From a virus, in the IMG/VR virus record IMGVR_UViG_3300021957_000121, positions 1 to 37,559 of that record: a DNA stretch of 37,559 nucleotides; one strand, 5' to 3'. This document shows positions 14,007-22,431 of this stretch, piece after piece. The number at the start of each line of letters is the position of its first letter. Position 1 is the first letter of the stretch. The notes beneath the pieces were generated by a model. It was given only the letters and a program-made list of their open reading frames with translations, had not been told where the DNA came from and did not search any database. Position numbers and translations under genes: made by a program.

Positions 14007-14309
14007 TTAATTGCTCTCTGGGAATCCTAGTAACCAAATGATACTCGCTCCTAGACCTGTAATGATTGTTGACACAAATGTCCAAGTGACAGATTTAATT
14101 GTTTTTAACGTTGCGCCTGAATCTATTTGAGATTGTTCAACCTCTCTTAAACGTTCTTCTTGAGCAACTATTTGGTTTAAAATGACTCGTGTTGTTTCGT
14201 CTAGGTTAGAGATCTTTTCTTCAGCTCGTGCCAAAGCAATAATGGCGTCTGCCATCTTATCGATTTTTTCTTCGATCCGGTCAAATCGTGTGTTTTCGTC
14301 TGCATTCAT
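14007..14309 (-). CDS. Coiled-coil protein with C-terminal membrane anchor
   Basis: 100 aa starting MNADENTRFDRIEEKIDKM. Residues 8-65 form a coiled coil (heptads in IEEKIDKMADAIIALARAEEKI). One hydrophobic segment near the C-terminus (TWTFVSTIITGLGASIIWLLG) follows. The layout resembles XhlA-like and DUF-type phage proteins that attach to the inner membrane. A holin-associated or tail/DNA-entry role is possible, with no decisive motif. It abuts the next upstream gene. Confidence 0.65.
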   Translation of the reverse strand: MNADENTRFDRIEEKIDKMADAIIALARAEEKISNLDETTRVILNQIVAQEERLREVEQSQIDSGATLKTIKSVTWTFVSTIITGLGASIIWLLGFPESN

Positions 14310-14310
14310 A

Positions 14311-15081
14311 TTATTTGACTTTTACTTTACGAACAAACTTGCGTTGGATAGCATTCCACTTCCAGTCTTTCTTATTGAAATTTTTAAAGTCTTGAACTTC
14401 ATCATACTCATCCGCTGTTAGAACATTCGTCTTTTCAAAATCAAATGATTCTTCAAGATCAACAGATTCTTTGATGCGTTTATCGCCAGTAGCAACCACT
14501 TTGTAACCCTTAGCATTACCGCCAAGGCTATCATAGTGATCTAAAGCAGCTGAAGTAGACATAGGACGAGAAGAAACGACCTTACCCCGCTTATCAATCA
14601 CAACATACTGTTTAGCTTCATCAAGATCAGTTGATTCTTTCAACTTAGCAAGTTTGCTCTTAAGCATATCGACGTACTTAGTACCTCCATAAGATTTAAC
14701 CCGCTTAGGATCAGGATTCTTGATCATCTTTTCAAGATCTTTAGCGTCGAGCTCTTTATCAGTGGCTTCGCCCATTAGCCTAGCCTTATTGTCGTGATAC
14801 CATGCCTTATCGGACACTTCAGCATCTCCACCAATCTTAGCAGCAGCCATTTTAGCGCCTTGCCATTTTCTCCAAGACTTTGACGGGCTTAGTTGCTTGC
14901 CTGTCTTTCTATCATAAATAATCCAATCCGCACTTGCTTCAAATATCTCGTATGCTTCTTTAATTTCAGAAGGTTTAGTGAAGTCTATATCTTCGTAAAT
15001 AAAGTTAGGGCAAAAGTTTTCGCCAAGTGCTATTGAGCAGATCTTTGATAGTCTTTTTTCTGTAATATTCATGTTTCCCAT
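14311..15081 (-). CDS. Modular protein with ES-x-DLxE linker motifs, putative processed head protein
   Basis: 256 aa; ATGs at 15081 (MGNMNITEKRLSKIC) and three codons later are both possible. The central region is basic (SKSWRKWQGAKMAAAKIGG). Two linker motifs, KESTDLDEA (about 157) and KESVDLEES (about 214), flank a small beta module (KQYVVIDKRGKVVSSRP...). LDE-A and LEE-S fit a T4-type protease. The same ES-x-DLEEA motif occurs in the protein at 12765-13625. It is under the late promoter at 15101-15108. Probably a virion or scaffold component; unproven. Confidence 0.6.
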   Translation of the reverse strand: MGNMNITEKRLSKICSIALGENFCPNFIYEDIDFTKPSEIKEAYEIFEASADWIIYDRKTGKQLSPSKSWRKWQGAKMAAAKIGGDAEVSDKAWYHDNKARLMGEATDKELDAKDLEKMIKNPDPKRVKSYGGTKYVDMLKSKLAKLKESTDLDEAKQYVVIDKRGKVVSSRPMSTSAALDHYDSLGGNAKGYKVVATGDKRIKESVDLEESFDFEKTNVLTADEYDEVQDFKNFNKKDWKWNAIQRKFVRKVKVK

Positions 15082-15100
15082 TAGGTTAAAATTATAATTC

Positions 15101-15108
15101 TATTTATA
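15101..15108 (-). promoter_or_regulatory. Late promoter TATAAATA
   Basis: A perfect TATAAATA on the minus strand in the 33-bp gap between genes, 19 nt before the ATG at 15081, so with a short leader. Confidence 0.75.
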
Positions 15109-15114
15109 AAAAAG

Positions 15115-16614
15115 TCATCCTCCAAATTCGTGTCCTGCAACTCTTTTCATTTGTTTTTTATATTCGCCAAAGTCTGGCTTTTCTTTATATAGCTTGATTG
15201 AAATATTGTCACGGTCTTTACCTTTAATACGCCATTTGAATCCTTTTTCAAGATGTTCAGGTTTGGTTGCTTTAACTACACGGCGTTTGAATCCATCTTC
15301 CCAAGTTTCGCTTTTACCTTCACCTTCTTCAAGCGATTCCTTTTTAACCTTTGCGGCTAAGTCTTTATCAGCACCACCCCAAGTACCTTTGCTTTTTGTG
15401 ATAAAGGAATTAACTCGAGCGAATGCCCATTGGTGAGGAGTTGCTCCTGGTCTATGACCTGTTTTCCAAGCAGCCATTCCACGATCAAACACTTTCTTTA
15501 GAATACCATAGGCAATGCCCGATTCTTCGGATTTCTTTTCGAGACCTTTGATTTGCTTTTCAGTTAATTGTCCAGGCGTATTCTTTTTATAAGTATTCGC
15601 TAATTCGTCAGTGCCTTGCTCTAAGGCTTCATCTTTACCAAACTTTTTGCGATACGCGATGGTGTGTTTAGAGAGTTTAGTCTTTGCTTTCGCATCGCCT
15701 GGTGCAGGCTTATACGCCTTTGGATCATCATCATCTAGTTTTGCTTGCTTATTAAACTGTGCTTGTCTTTTTGCTTTAGTTGATTTAGAAAGGTCTTTAC
15801 CGTATGCCGGGTTTAACTTTTCTTCAAGCGAATGGATAAAATATTTGTCACCTTCGCTGCAAACTACGTAATTAGATTTACGTTCTTGAATAGTAATTTC
15901 AACCTTGCCATTTACATATGCAGTGTCGCCTTCGTTAAAAATCTCGCCTGAAATATATCGTTCACGCTTTTCTGAAACTGTTGGAAGTTGAACGTGTTTA
16001 CGGAAGTTGACCATTTCCTTTAGCCCCATTCTCTTACGAAGAAGATTAAAGAGTGTCATATCTTCGCCGTATTCCTTTGGTAATCCCTTTGAAAAAGATT
16101 TAAAGTCGCCATCGATGGCAGCTTTACGCATTTTAGATGCAGACATTCCCGATACATCGTCTGCATCAGGATCGCGGTCACCAGCGGATACGATTTGAAT
16201 TCCGTCTTTAAAGTTATAATAACCATGACGGCTTTCAACTCCATTGTATTTATTCAACAGTGTTTGAAATTCTTTAATACGGTCAGATCCAACAACCATT
16301 GTGAGTTGGGTAAAGCCCTGATCATGCAATGATGTTGCGATGTGCATCGCAGTCTTAGCCTTTGTGTCTTCAACAATATTGCGGCCATGTTTAGGAAACA
16401 TTTTCCGCATTATTTTAATTTTCTCTTTATACTCTAAGGGGTTCTTTTTAGGATCATTAGATTGAGAGGCGTAAATACGATAGTTATTACCAGTTGCGAC
16501 TGAGGCAACTTTAGCAAGAAGTTTTCCGTGGCCTACTGTAGGTGGATTAAATCTGCCAAAGGTGAAAACTACTCCCTTTGTTTTTTCTTCGTTGTACTCT
16601 TTAAAGGATTTCAC
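15115..16614 (-). CDS. Nucleotidyltransferase (NMNAT-like) fused to a phage virion module, CTS-like N-terminus
   Basis: 499 aa, starting at GTG inside TAGTG. The N-terminus MKSFKEYNEEK resembles the T4 capsid-targeting sequence. Residues 14-200 are a HxGH-type nucleotidyltransferase: TFGRFNPPTVGH (18-29), with Thr in place of the first His, and SGMSASKMR (155-163) as the ISxTxxR motif. NMN or phosphopantetheine adenylyltransferases and cytidylyltransferases are the nearest kinds; the substrate is unproven. An SH3-like stretch (about 215-265), a Lys/Asp-rich linker and a C-terminal module (GILKKVFDRGMAAWKTGHRPGATPHQW region) follow. The last is often a separate phage protein. A SLEEG string near 425 may be a protease site. 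Confidence 0.75.
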   Translation of the reverse strand: MKSFKEYNEEKTKGVVFTFGRFNPPTVGHGKLLAKVASVATGNNYRIYASQSNDPKKNPLEYKEKIKIMRKMFPKHGRNIVEDTKAKTAMHIATSLHDQGFTQLTMVVGSDRIKEFQTLLNKYNGVESRHGYYNFKDGIQIVSAGDRDPDADDVSGMSASKMRKAAIDGDFKSFSKGLPKEYGEDMTLFNLLRKRMGLKEMVNFRKHVQLPTVSEKRERYISGEIFNEGDTAYVNGKVEITIQERKSNYVVCSEGDKYFIHSLEEKLNPAYGKDLSKSTKAKRQAQFNKQAKLDDDDPKAYKPAPGDAKAKTKLSKHTIAYRKKFGKDEALEQGTDELANTYKKNTPGQLTEKQIKGLEKKSEESGIAYGILKKVFDRGMAAWKTGHRPGATPHQWAFARVNSFITKSKGTWGGADKDLAAKVKKESLEEGEGKSETWEDGFKRRVVKATKPEHLEKGFKWRIKGKDRDNISIKLYKEKPDFGEYKKQMKRVAGHEFGG

Positions 16615-16913
16615 TATTTTGTTTTCTTTTTGAATTGTGTGGATTTCATTTCATCTTGAATATCCTTTAACGCTTCAGTGCTTTGCTGTAAAATACCAAT
16701 TTGCATAAGTAAAGCTGATGGTTTATCTGAGAATTTAGAAAGGCCTTTTATCTCGTCGGCAATCTTCTTTTGAAGATGTGATAAGCGCATCGTGCCATAG
16801 TTTGACACCAAGACCGTTGGATCTTTGGGATTGCTTATCGTATCATCGTTATAGATAACCGCGCTTTTACCTTCGTTAAGTATAAGAGACTTTACTGTGT
16901 TTTCTAAGTTCAT
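16614..16913 (-). CDS. Small helical phage protein of unknown function
   Basis: 99 aa from ATG 16913 (MNLENTVKSLILNEGK). An ATG at 16928 would add MATII; neither has a convincing ribosome site, and the shorter start is favoured by its resemblance to other N-termini in the cluster (LNE-G at 12-15 could be a protease site). The C-terminal two thirds are helical and basic (LSHLQKKIADEIKGL, then EMKSTQFKKKTK). It lies between two enzyme genes with overlaps at both ends; possibly an accessory partner. Confidence 0.6.
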   Translation of the reverse strand: MNLENTVKSLILNEGKSAVIYNDDTISNPKDPTVLVSNYGTMRLSHLQKKIADEIKGLSKFSDKPSALLMQIGILQQSTEALKDIQDEMKSTQFKKKTK

Positions 16914-16915
16914 TA

Positions 16916-18448
16916 TTATCGTTGCCATCCTTTGATGATGTCAGGACTGAAATTGTTCGTGGAGAATTCCATGCGATCAACTAACTTAACTGCTCCATTT
17001 GATGCTCGATCGATTGCAACGAATCCTTCTGAACCCGTTACCTTAAACCCATTGCGAGTACGAACAAATGTATCAATCTCTTTTAGCTTATCTAATTTAT
17101 TTATAATAATTAATTTAGCATCTACGATAGCATTCATAAGCTGAAACATTAGATCAAGGTTTTTCTTGTTCTCCTTCGAGAAGAATTTCATTTCTTCTTC
17201 TTGTTTTTTCAGTACTGCAGCCTTACCTTTTTCGCTCTTGCGTTTTTCGTACTCTTTCTTATACTTCAAATCGAACCAAGCGATAAGATCTTGAACGTGT
17301 TTAGCAGTACTGGTAATGCGTTCACCTTTACGAACAAGTGTGTTATTAAAGGTTTCAAGTTTAATTGCAAGAGCTTGATTTGATTCAAGTTCTTTAAGCG
17401 TTGAAGACTTAATCTTCTGAAAGATCTTACCTGCCTTTGATAGCGCTTGAGTAACTTCTTCTGTGTCAAGTTTAGTGAGTGTTGCCGTGCCTGAAAGATC
17501 TTGAAGATCGGCGTCCTGATACCACACACTTGGTTTCTCTTTAAGCCCTTTAAGGTCGACACCAAACGATGCTTTCATCGAAGCAAAGTCTTTACCTTTA
17601 TACGTCGTATGCCATACTACTCCAAGATTAGCTTTAAGCATTGTCTTCGCAAGATCCGATTTAGCTGGAACAGCGTAAACAAGTGTGTTAGGCTGAAACG
17701 TAATGTATTTTTCGCCATCAATTGATTCGCTATTTAAGTCGCCCTTTGTAAACATTACATCGCCTTGAATGACATCGGTGATTCCAAGATCTTTAAGTTC
17801 CTTATAAGCTATCACTAGCTTTTCTGCGAGATCACCAGAAGTATCAGCACGCACGTCAGCTTCTGACTTATACACCTTAGGATCTTTATTGAAAATGCCT
17901 TTCTTAGCAACGAAGAATTGACCATCTTGTGGATCGATACCAGCGAAGACTGCAGGTGCCCCATCCCACTTCACTGTAACATCAGTAGAGGAATTGCTAT
18001 TTCCAGCAAGCATATCTCTTAATGATCGTAATGCAAGGATTGCTTCTCTTGCTCCTTTCACCCCGCCATAGATTACAGCATCTTCGATGTGTGTCATGTG
18101 AGTGTTCTTACCAGCTTTAGCGGCTTCAGTCACGTACTGATTAAACGATTTCATCTTAAATTCTTTAATTGGTTTGTTATTAGGCTCGTCAATTTCTATT
18201 ACCAAATTAGTATCGCCTGCTTTATAAATTCTGTGGTATTCCATTTTTGAAATATTTAAAACATCGCCTTCTTCTAACTCGTAGGGTATAGCGTTATCCA
18301 TTTGGAACATCCAGCCTTTACCTTCTAATACTGTAACAACACGGTCTGCTTTATCGCGGTGCCAAACTAATTCGTGAGAATCAGTGTTTGATTCGAATGT
18401 ACGAATCTTTGACTCGCCGTTTACCTTATCTGTGTATGGTTTGCTCAT
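16916..18448 (-). CDS. Cupin domain fused to a KxDG nucleotidyltransferase/ligase-like protein
   Basis: 510 aa. Residues 1-90 are a cupin (VWHRDKADRVVTVLEGKGW, then GDVLNI and YHRI). A second N-terminus-like sequence follows at Met99, MKSFNQYVTEA, matching the T4 capsid-targeting peptide with Glu108-Ala109 at the cut position. Residues 112-510 resemble the phage DUF6267 group (name from memory): THMTHIEDAV, Lys160-W-D-G163 (motif I of DNA/RNA ligases), a VAKKGIFNKDP block and VIQGDVMF (motif III/IV-like). Covalent nucleotidyl transfer is predicted. Relatives I recall begin at the MKSF-like site, so this is either a fusion or a long form with an internal start at 18154. Confidence 0.7.
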   Translation of the reverse strand: MSKPYTDKVNGESKIRTFESNTDSHELVWHRDKADRVVTVLEGKGWMFQMDNAIPYELEEGDVLNISKMEYHRIYKAGDTNLVIEIDEPNNKPIKEFKMKSFNQYVTEAAKAGKNTHMTHIEDAVIYGGVKGAREAILALRSLRDMLAGNSNSSTDVTVKWDGAPAVFAGIDPQDGQFFVAKKGIFNKDPKVYKSEADVRADTSGDLAEKLVIAYKELKDLGITDVIQGDVMFTKGDLNSESIDGEKYITFQPNTLVYAVPAKSDLAKTMLKANLGVVWHTTYKGKDFASMKASFGVDLKGLKEKPSVWYQDADLQDLSGTATLTKLDTEEVTQALSKAGKIFQKIKSSTLKELESNQALAIKLETFNNTLVRKGERITSTAKHVQDLIAWFDLKYKKEYEKRKSEKGKAAVLKKQEEEMKFFSKENKKNLDLMFQLMNAIVDAKLIIINKLDKLKEIDTFVRTRNGFKVTGSEGFVAIDRASNGAVKLVDRMEFSTNNFSPDIIKGWQR

Positions 18449-18449
18449 A

Positions 18450-18974
18450 TTACCAAAAAAAGGATCCTCCGCCTTTTAGACCAAGCTGTGATGCATATCG
18501 TGGAAGATTGCACGACCAATAGCCTGGCTTTGTTTTATCTTTCTTTAAATGGCATTGGTGTCTAGCCGCGAAAGATTTGCGGGCAGCTGGATCATTAATC
18601 TTGGCCTTAAGACCAGACGTATCACCAAACTCTACTTTAATCACATTGCCTTTATCATTCTTAACGTAGACAAAAAATTTCTTTTTACCACCACGTTTTG
18701 GATCGTTCAATTCAACTTCCTTACCCTTATATTCTGCCTCAATCAATGGATGATCTAAGGGGACTTCTTCACCCTCATACATTGCAAGCTCACCAATGTC
18801 TGTTGACATAAGATACTCGTCGAATTCATTCAAAGGATTCAACGCAGATTCTTTCATCTGCCTTGCATAACTAAATAGCTTATAATAATTCTCCGAGTGT
18901 GGACGGAAAATGTTATGCGCTAGAGGTATTTGATTCTCTCTGTGGAATCTTAGTGCTGCTTCCAGTTTACTCAT
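18450..18974 (-). CDS. Phage structural-type module protein (EFGD...RHQC...YWSC)
   Basis: 174 aa starting MSKLEAALRFHRENQIPLAHN. The C-terminal 95 residues form a module widespread in marine phages: KKKFFVYVKN, VIKVEFGDTSG, ARKSFAARHQC, GYWSCNLPRYA and a C-terminal SFFW. Its conserved Cys and His residues could bind metal. Before it lies GELAMYEGEEVPLDHPLIEAEYKG; LIE-A fits a T4 prohead-protease site and would release the module. Coupled to the upstream gene by TAATG. Probably a virion protein; the function of the module is unknown. Confidence 0.65.
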   Translation of the reverse strand: MSKLEAALRFHRENQIPLAHNIFRPHSENYYKLFSYARQMKESALNPLNEFDEYLMSTDIGELAMYEGEEVPLDHPLIEAEYKGKEVELNDPKRGGKKKFFVYVKNDKGNVIKVEFGDTSGLKAKINDPAARKSFAARHQCHLKKDKTKPGYWSCNLPRYASQLGLKGGGSFFW

Positions 18975-20365
18975 TATTTTTCTTTTAGTATTATGTAGGA
19001 ACTTGAATCAGAGGTGGAACTACCTGCGTAATTAATAATTTGGGTGATAAACTTATTCGCAGATTGCCCGCCTTTTGCGATAAGATTAAGTATATATAGT
19101 CCCCCAAGTTTTCCGTGGATCCAGATGTCTGAGTTTTTTCCATGATCTTGAAGTTTTTCTTGAACTTCAGCGACTGATATTTTCTTATCAACGATTTGGA
19201 GCATTTTAGTGAATTTAGCAATAGCCTTCTTATCACCCTGCGCGATAAGCTTTGCTTCCTTTTTCATCACTGAGTTCTTAGGAAGTTGCTTCTTATAAAT
19301 TCTTTTCGCTGCGTCTGTCATAACACCCCAAGATGCACCTCCTCCACGAGCTCCTTTACCTTTAATCTCGACCTTATGGGATCCAAAGGCAGAGTTGGCG
19401 CGGATATCAAGTTGGCCATCCATGTGAGTAATGTAATTGGCCTTAGTGGTATACCATTCACCACGCTTGAGCGCTTTAATATGACCGGCAGTATACTTAT
19501 AGTCTTCAGTTTCAGCTGGGCGTTCTACGTTCTTTTCTACACCTTTTGCAGCTTTAGATACTTTCTTTAGTGAAATACCAACTAGACGTTTTTGAAGATA
19601 AAGATCAAGAATATCGTCGTTCAGATCTTCAACGGTCGTTGTCGCGAGTTCATCTAACTTGAAGTCGGTGTCTGCAACCCAAATATCACCAGGATTCCAC
19701 TTGTCGTCTGGCAGTGGTTTAAACCCGTTATTCTTAAACGCAGTATTTTTAGCAGAATAGACCGCTTTCATGACTTTATCATCGCGATGGAAGGTCATGC
19801 CTTTTTCGATGATGCGGTTTTTAATGGCGTACTGCGCAGAAAGATACGATGAAACTTTCCAACTTTCGTCAATAGCTAAAATCTCTTTAAGAGAAGTCTT
19901 GCCAACACTAACCATCTTAAACGCTTTAGTGAGGACTTTATCAGTAAAACTTTCCATTGGCATATCATAGCCAATATCGAGCATTGCTGCCATCCAAACG
20001 CATTGTGCAGATTCGCCAATTGCTGTACTTGCGGTACCACCTCCAGCGCCTGCTCCTCCACCAAATTCTGGTGTTTTAAGTAGATCGGATATGGATATTT
20101 CAGAACCGCCTTTACCAATAAGCTTAAACCCTTTACCATCTTGTTTGAATTGCTCAATCGATGCCAAAGCCTCTTGGGTACCAACAACAAGAAATTCTCC
20201 GCCCTTTGCAAGCGTAAGAGGTTCTTGTTTACGGATCTTATTTGCTAAGATTTCTGTTCTAGCCGATCCTGCGTTAGGTCCACCTGTTGCTGGCTTTTTA
20301 AGTTCGCCGGGTACAAGTTTTGTTCCTTCGTCGAGAAATGTTTGAAAAGACTTTAGATTAAACAT
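18974..20365 (-). CDS. Putative PD-(D/E)XK-like nuclease with CTS-like N-terminus
   Basis: 463 aa. The N-terminus MFNLKSFQTFLDEG contains the capsid-targeting-like pattern shifted by three residues, with LDE-G at the expected cut. A Gly-rich hinge (GGGAGAGGGT, about 104-113) leads into a helical region (GESAQCVWMAAML). Residues 230-275 have NPGDIWVAD and RLVGISLKKV, an arrangement like divergent PD-(D/E)XK sites (Asp, then S-x-K). Ends in a beta-rich KLGGLYILNLIAKGG region. The nuclease call is inference from those motifs. It lies between the AAA+ gene and the structural-module gene, all coupled by TAATG. Confidence 0.55.
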   Translation of the reverse strand: MFNLKSFQTFLDEGTKLVPGELKKPATGGPNAGSARTEILANKIRKQEPLTLAKGGEFLVVGTQEALASIEQFKQDGKGFKLIGKGGSEISISDLLKTPEFGGGAGAGGGTASTAIGESAQCVWMAAMLDIGYDMPMESFTDKVLTKAFKMVSVGKTSLKEILAIDESWKVSSYLSAQYAIKNRIIEKGMTFHRDDKVMKAVYSAKNTAFKNNGFKPLPDDKWNPGDIWVADTDFKLDELATTTVEDLNDDILDLYLQKRLVGISLKKVSKAAKGVEKNVERPAETEDYKYTAGHIKALKRGEWYTTKANYITHMDGQLDIRANSAFGSHKVEIKGKGARGGGASWGVMTDAAKRIYKKQLPKNSVMKKEAKLIAQGDKKAIAKFTKMLQIVDKKISVAEVQEKLQDHGKNSDIWIHGKLGGLYILNLIAKGGQSANKFITQIINYAGSSTSDSSSYIILKEK

Positions 20366-21906
20366 TATGCGTATGTTTCGATCATGCGAGTGAGTTCGCC
20401 TTCAGAGACACTTACGCCGGACTTAATAGTACCAGCCATCATGTTCAAAGCGCGAGAGAGTTTTCTTAAATTGGCAGACTGTTTAGACTTACCCTTGCGC
20501 AACATTTCGACAACAGACTTACGTGTCTTCAAGTCCATTTCAAAGCTGCCATCTAGTTTGATCTTACCTACAATAGACTCCATGAAGTCATAGATCTCAC
20601 TTTCAGTAGGATCAATCTCGATCATAAACGCTCGAGTACGAAGTGCGCCATCAGGATCAAGTTTGTCCATCTTCAAATTCGAGATAAAGATAACCTTACC
20701 AGTAAAGTTAAAGTAGCGAGGGATCAAATTGGCATCGATCAATTCCTGTGGATCTTCGTATTCGTCAGGCTCAACAACGTTCTTCCCCATTTTATTCCAA
20801 ACCAACTTACGGATCTTCTTAGTATCAGTAGCTGCTTTAAAGATATTGCGGGCTTCTTGATCTTTCAGTGCATCATCAGAGTCATCGAAAAGAATAACGC
20901 CGTCTTGGTTTTTAAACAGGAGTGAGTAGATACCAGCAGCAGATGCGGTACCAGTATTCTTGAAGTAGCCATCGCCATCAGATAGACCTACTTCAGCTAA
21001 AACCTTTTCAACTGTAAATGTCTTACCAATACCGCCGCGGCCTGCAATAAAGAGCGCATTTGATGCGCCTGACACTGTCATCTTAATTAGATTCTCCAAG
21101 TCAGTCAATTGCTTTTCGTATGTTAGTCTCTCGCGGTCTGCTTCTAATTCATCTAGTTGTGAGCTGTGAGAATATGTTTCCTTTGCAGATCCACCTCGGA
21201 CTGAGCCTGACACAGTTCCAATCGATTGTAAGATGTTGCTTCTTTGCGAAAGAAGCTTAGTGATATCTTTCTTACTTCCTTTCCAAACGTACTGCCTTCC
21301 AACCTTTTTAATAATAGCCGGGTTCTGCGCTTCCATTTCGTCAAAGATTTTGATACCAACCGACTTCCAAACTTTAAACACCTTTTGTTTAGTGAAGTTT
21401 GGACTCGAAATAAGTGATACTACATTATCATATGCATCTTCAGGATCAACCGCTTCAGTTAGCATTGCTAGAGTTTCTTCAACACCTTCGTTGAGAGGCG
21501 TATCAGTCGGGTACGTTACAAACTTACCAGTTTTAATCTTACCGCTCTTAATCATATCGGCAAGTTGTGGAAGTACTTGCACTAAAGACACATCACGGTC
21601 AAAAGCGATATGATAATTTGCACCTTGAGTAGAACCATTCCAGAGGTCAATCGAACTCAGATTATTGCTATTGGCTGATCCAACATTCGTCCAGTTGAAT
21701 CTCCACGATTCTATCTTTTTGCCCGGAGCATAAAACCTTACCCCATATCCAGCGCCGTTAGAGTTTTTAAATTTCTCCAACCCCTGATTTACAAAGATTT
21801 GTTTAATACTTGTCTTTTTGCGCAAATACTTTAAAATGATGGTTGACGCCTTTTCAAGCGAACCAGTCGATAGTTCTTCTGTGATATAATCTTTAAATTC
21901 TAGCAT
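20365..21906 (-). CDS. AAA+ ATPase with CTS-like N-terminus
   Basis: 513 aa from ATG 21906 (MLEFKDYITEE), chosen because it aligns with the other CTS-like starts; an ATG three codons up (21915) is the alternative. Numbering from the upstream ATG: Walker A GRGGIGKT at 292-299, Walker B VILFDDSDD at 340-348, sensor-1 VIFISN near 412, and arginines in DGALRTRA downstream. The N-terminal 135 residues form a separate domain. A linker (TPLNEGVEETLAMLTEAVDPED) has two strings, LNE-G and LTE-A, that fit a T4 prohead protease. ATP-driven remodelling of DNA or protein is predicted; the target is unknown. It is the first gene of the late block behind the promoter at 21938-21945. Confidence 0.8.
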   Translation of the reverse strand: MLEFKDYITEELSTGSLEKASTIILKYLRKKTSIKQIFVNQGLEKFKNSNGAGYGVRFYAPGKKIESWRFNWTNVGSANSNNLSSIDLWNGSTQGANYHIAFDRDVSLVQVLPQLADMIKSGKIKTGKFVTYPTDTPLNEGVEETLAMLTEAVDPEDAYDNVVSLISSPNFTKQKVFKVWKSVGIKIFDEMEAQNPAIIKKVGRQYVWKGSKKDITKLLSQRSNILQSIGTVSGSVRGGSAKETYSHSSQLDELEADRERLTYEKQLTDLENLIKMTVSGASNALFIAGRGGIGKTFTVEKVLAEVGLSDGDGYFKNTGTASAAGIYSLLFKNQDGVILFDDSDDALKDQEARNIFKAATDTKKIRKLVWNKMGKNVVEPDEYEDPQELIDANLIPRYFNFTGKVIFISNLKMDKLDPDGALRTRAFMIEIDPTESEIYDFMESIVGKIKLDGSFEMDLKTRKSVVEMLRKGKSKQSANLRKLSRALNMMAGTIKSGVSVSEGELTRMIETYA

Positions 21907-21937
21907 AGCTCCCATAGTGTGTTAAGTTGTTTAGTTC

Positions 21938-21945
21938 TATTTATA
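21938..21945 (-). promoter_or_regulatory. Late promoter TATAAATA for the AAA+/cargo block
   Basis: A perfect TATAAATA on the minus strand in the intergenic gap 21916-21957, 31 nt before ATG 21906. Seven coupled genes follow without another clear intergenic promoter until 15101. Confidence 0.75.
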
Positions 21946-21957
21946 ATAATACGAACT

Positions 21958-22431
21958 TTAATATTTAGCCCATTTGCAATTTTTCCATTGGCTTTGTTCG
22001 AACCATCGTATAAACAAGCCCCTTTCCCTTCCATGAGCTTCAATCTCCCATGGAAGGTCGTAATAGTGCACAGCATTACACTTAATTACGCTGCCTTGCC
22101 ATTTGCACAAGTTGACATCTCTAGAAAGATCTTGCAGTTCACCTCTAGCGAATTGCTTCACATGCACTATTTCGTGTGCAACTGTTTCAAGCATTTCTTG
22201 GGGTGTTTGAGAAGAATCCACCCGAACAGTAAACTCGCGAGGACGATACGAACTATCTTCCCATGTACAATCCCCTGCAAGTTCTTCTTTACCTCTTAGA
22301 TCGCGTATAAGCAAGATGTCTACTTCAATTTTATCGACTAAACGAGGGGCGAGGAGGTCAAGAGAGAAGCGAGCGAGGTCATCGACCATTTTTCTCTTAA
22401 CCTTTCCAGAGCCTGTAACTGATACGAACAT
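21958..22431 (-). CDS. SprT-like zinc metallopeptidase
   Basis: 157 aa. HExxH at His86-Glu87-His90 (TVAHEIVHVKQF), with the acidic third ligand probably in LPWEIEAHGRE (about 129-135), the gluzincin/SprT-like layout. The start MFVSVTGSGK overlaps the gp41 stop as TAATG. SprT-like proteases cleave DNA-bound proteins in cellular organisms, and small phage versions are common near replication genes. The phage substrate is not known. Confidence 0.75.
   Translation of the reverse strand: MFVSVTGSGKVKRKMVDDLARFSLDLLAPRLVDKIEVDILLIRDLRGKEELAGDCTWEDSSYRPREFTVRVDSSQTPQEMLETVAHEIVHVKQFARGELQDLSRDVNLCKWQGSVIKCNAVHYYDLPWEIEAHGRERGLFIRWFEQSQWKNCKWAKY

Noticed and set aside
17098-17105. TATAAATA inside the cupin-ligase gene
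   Set aside because: It lies in an AT-rich coding stretch, about 185 nt from the next start codon, without the intergenic setting of the others. It may be active but cannot be supported.
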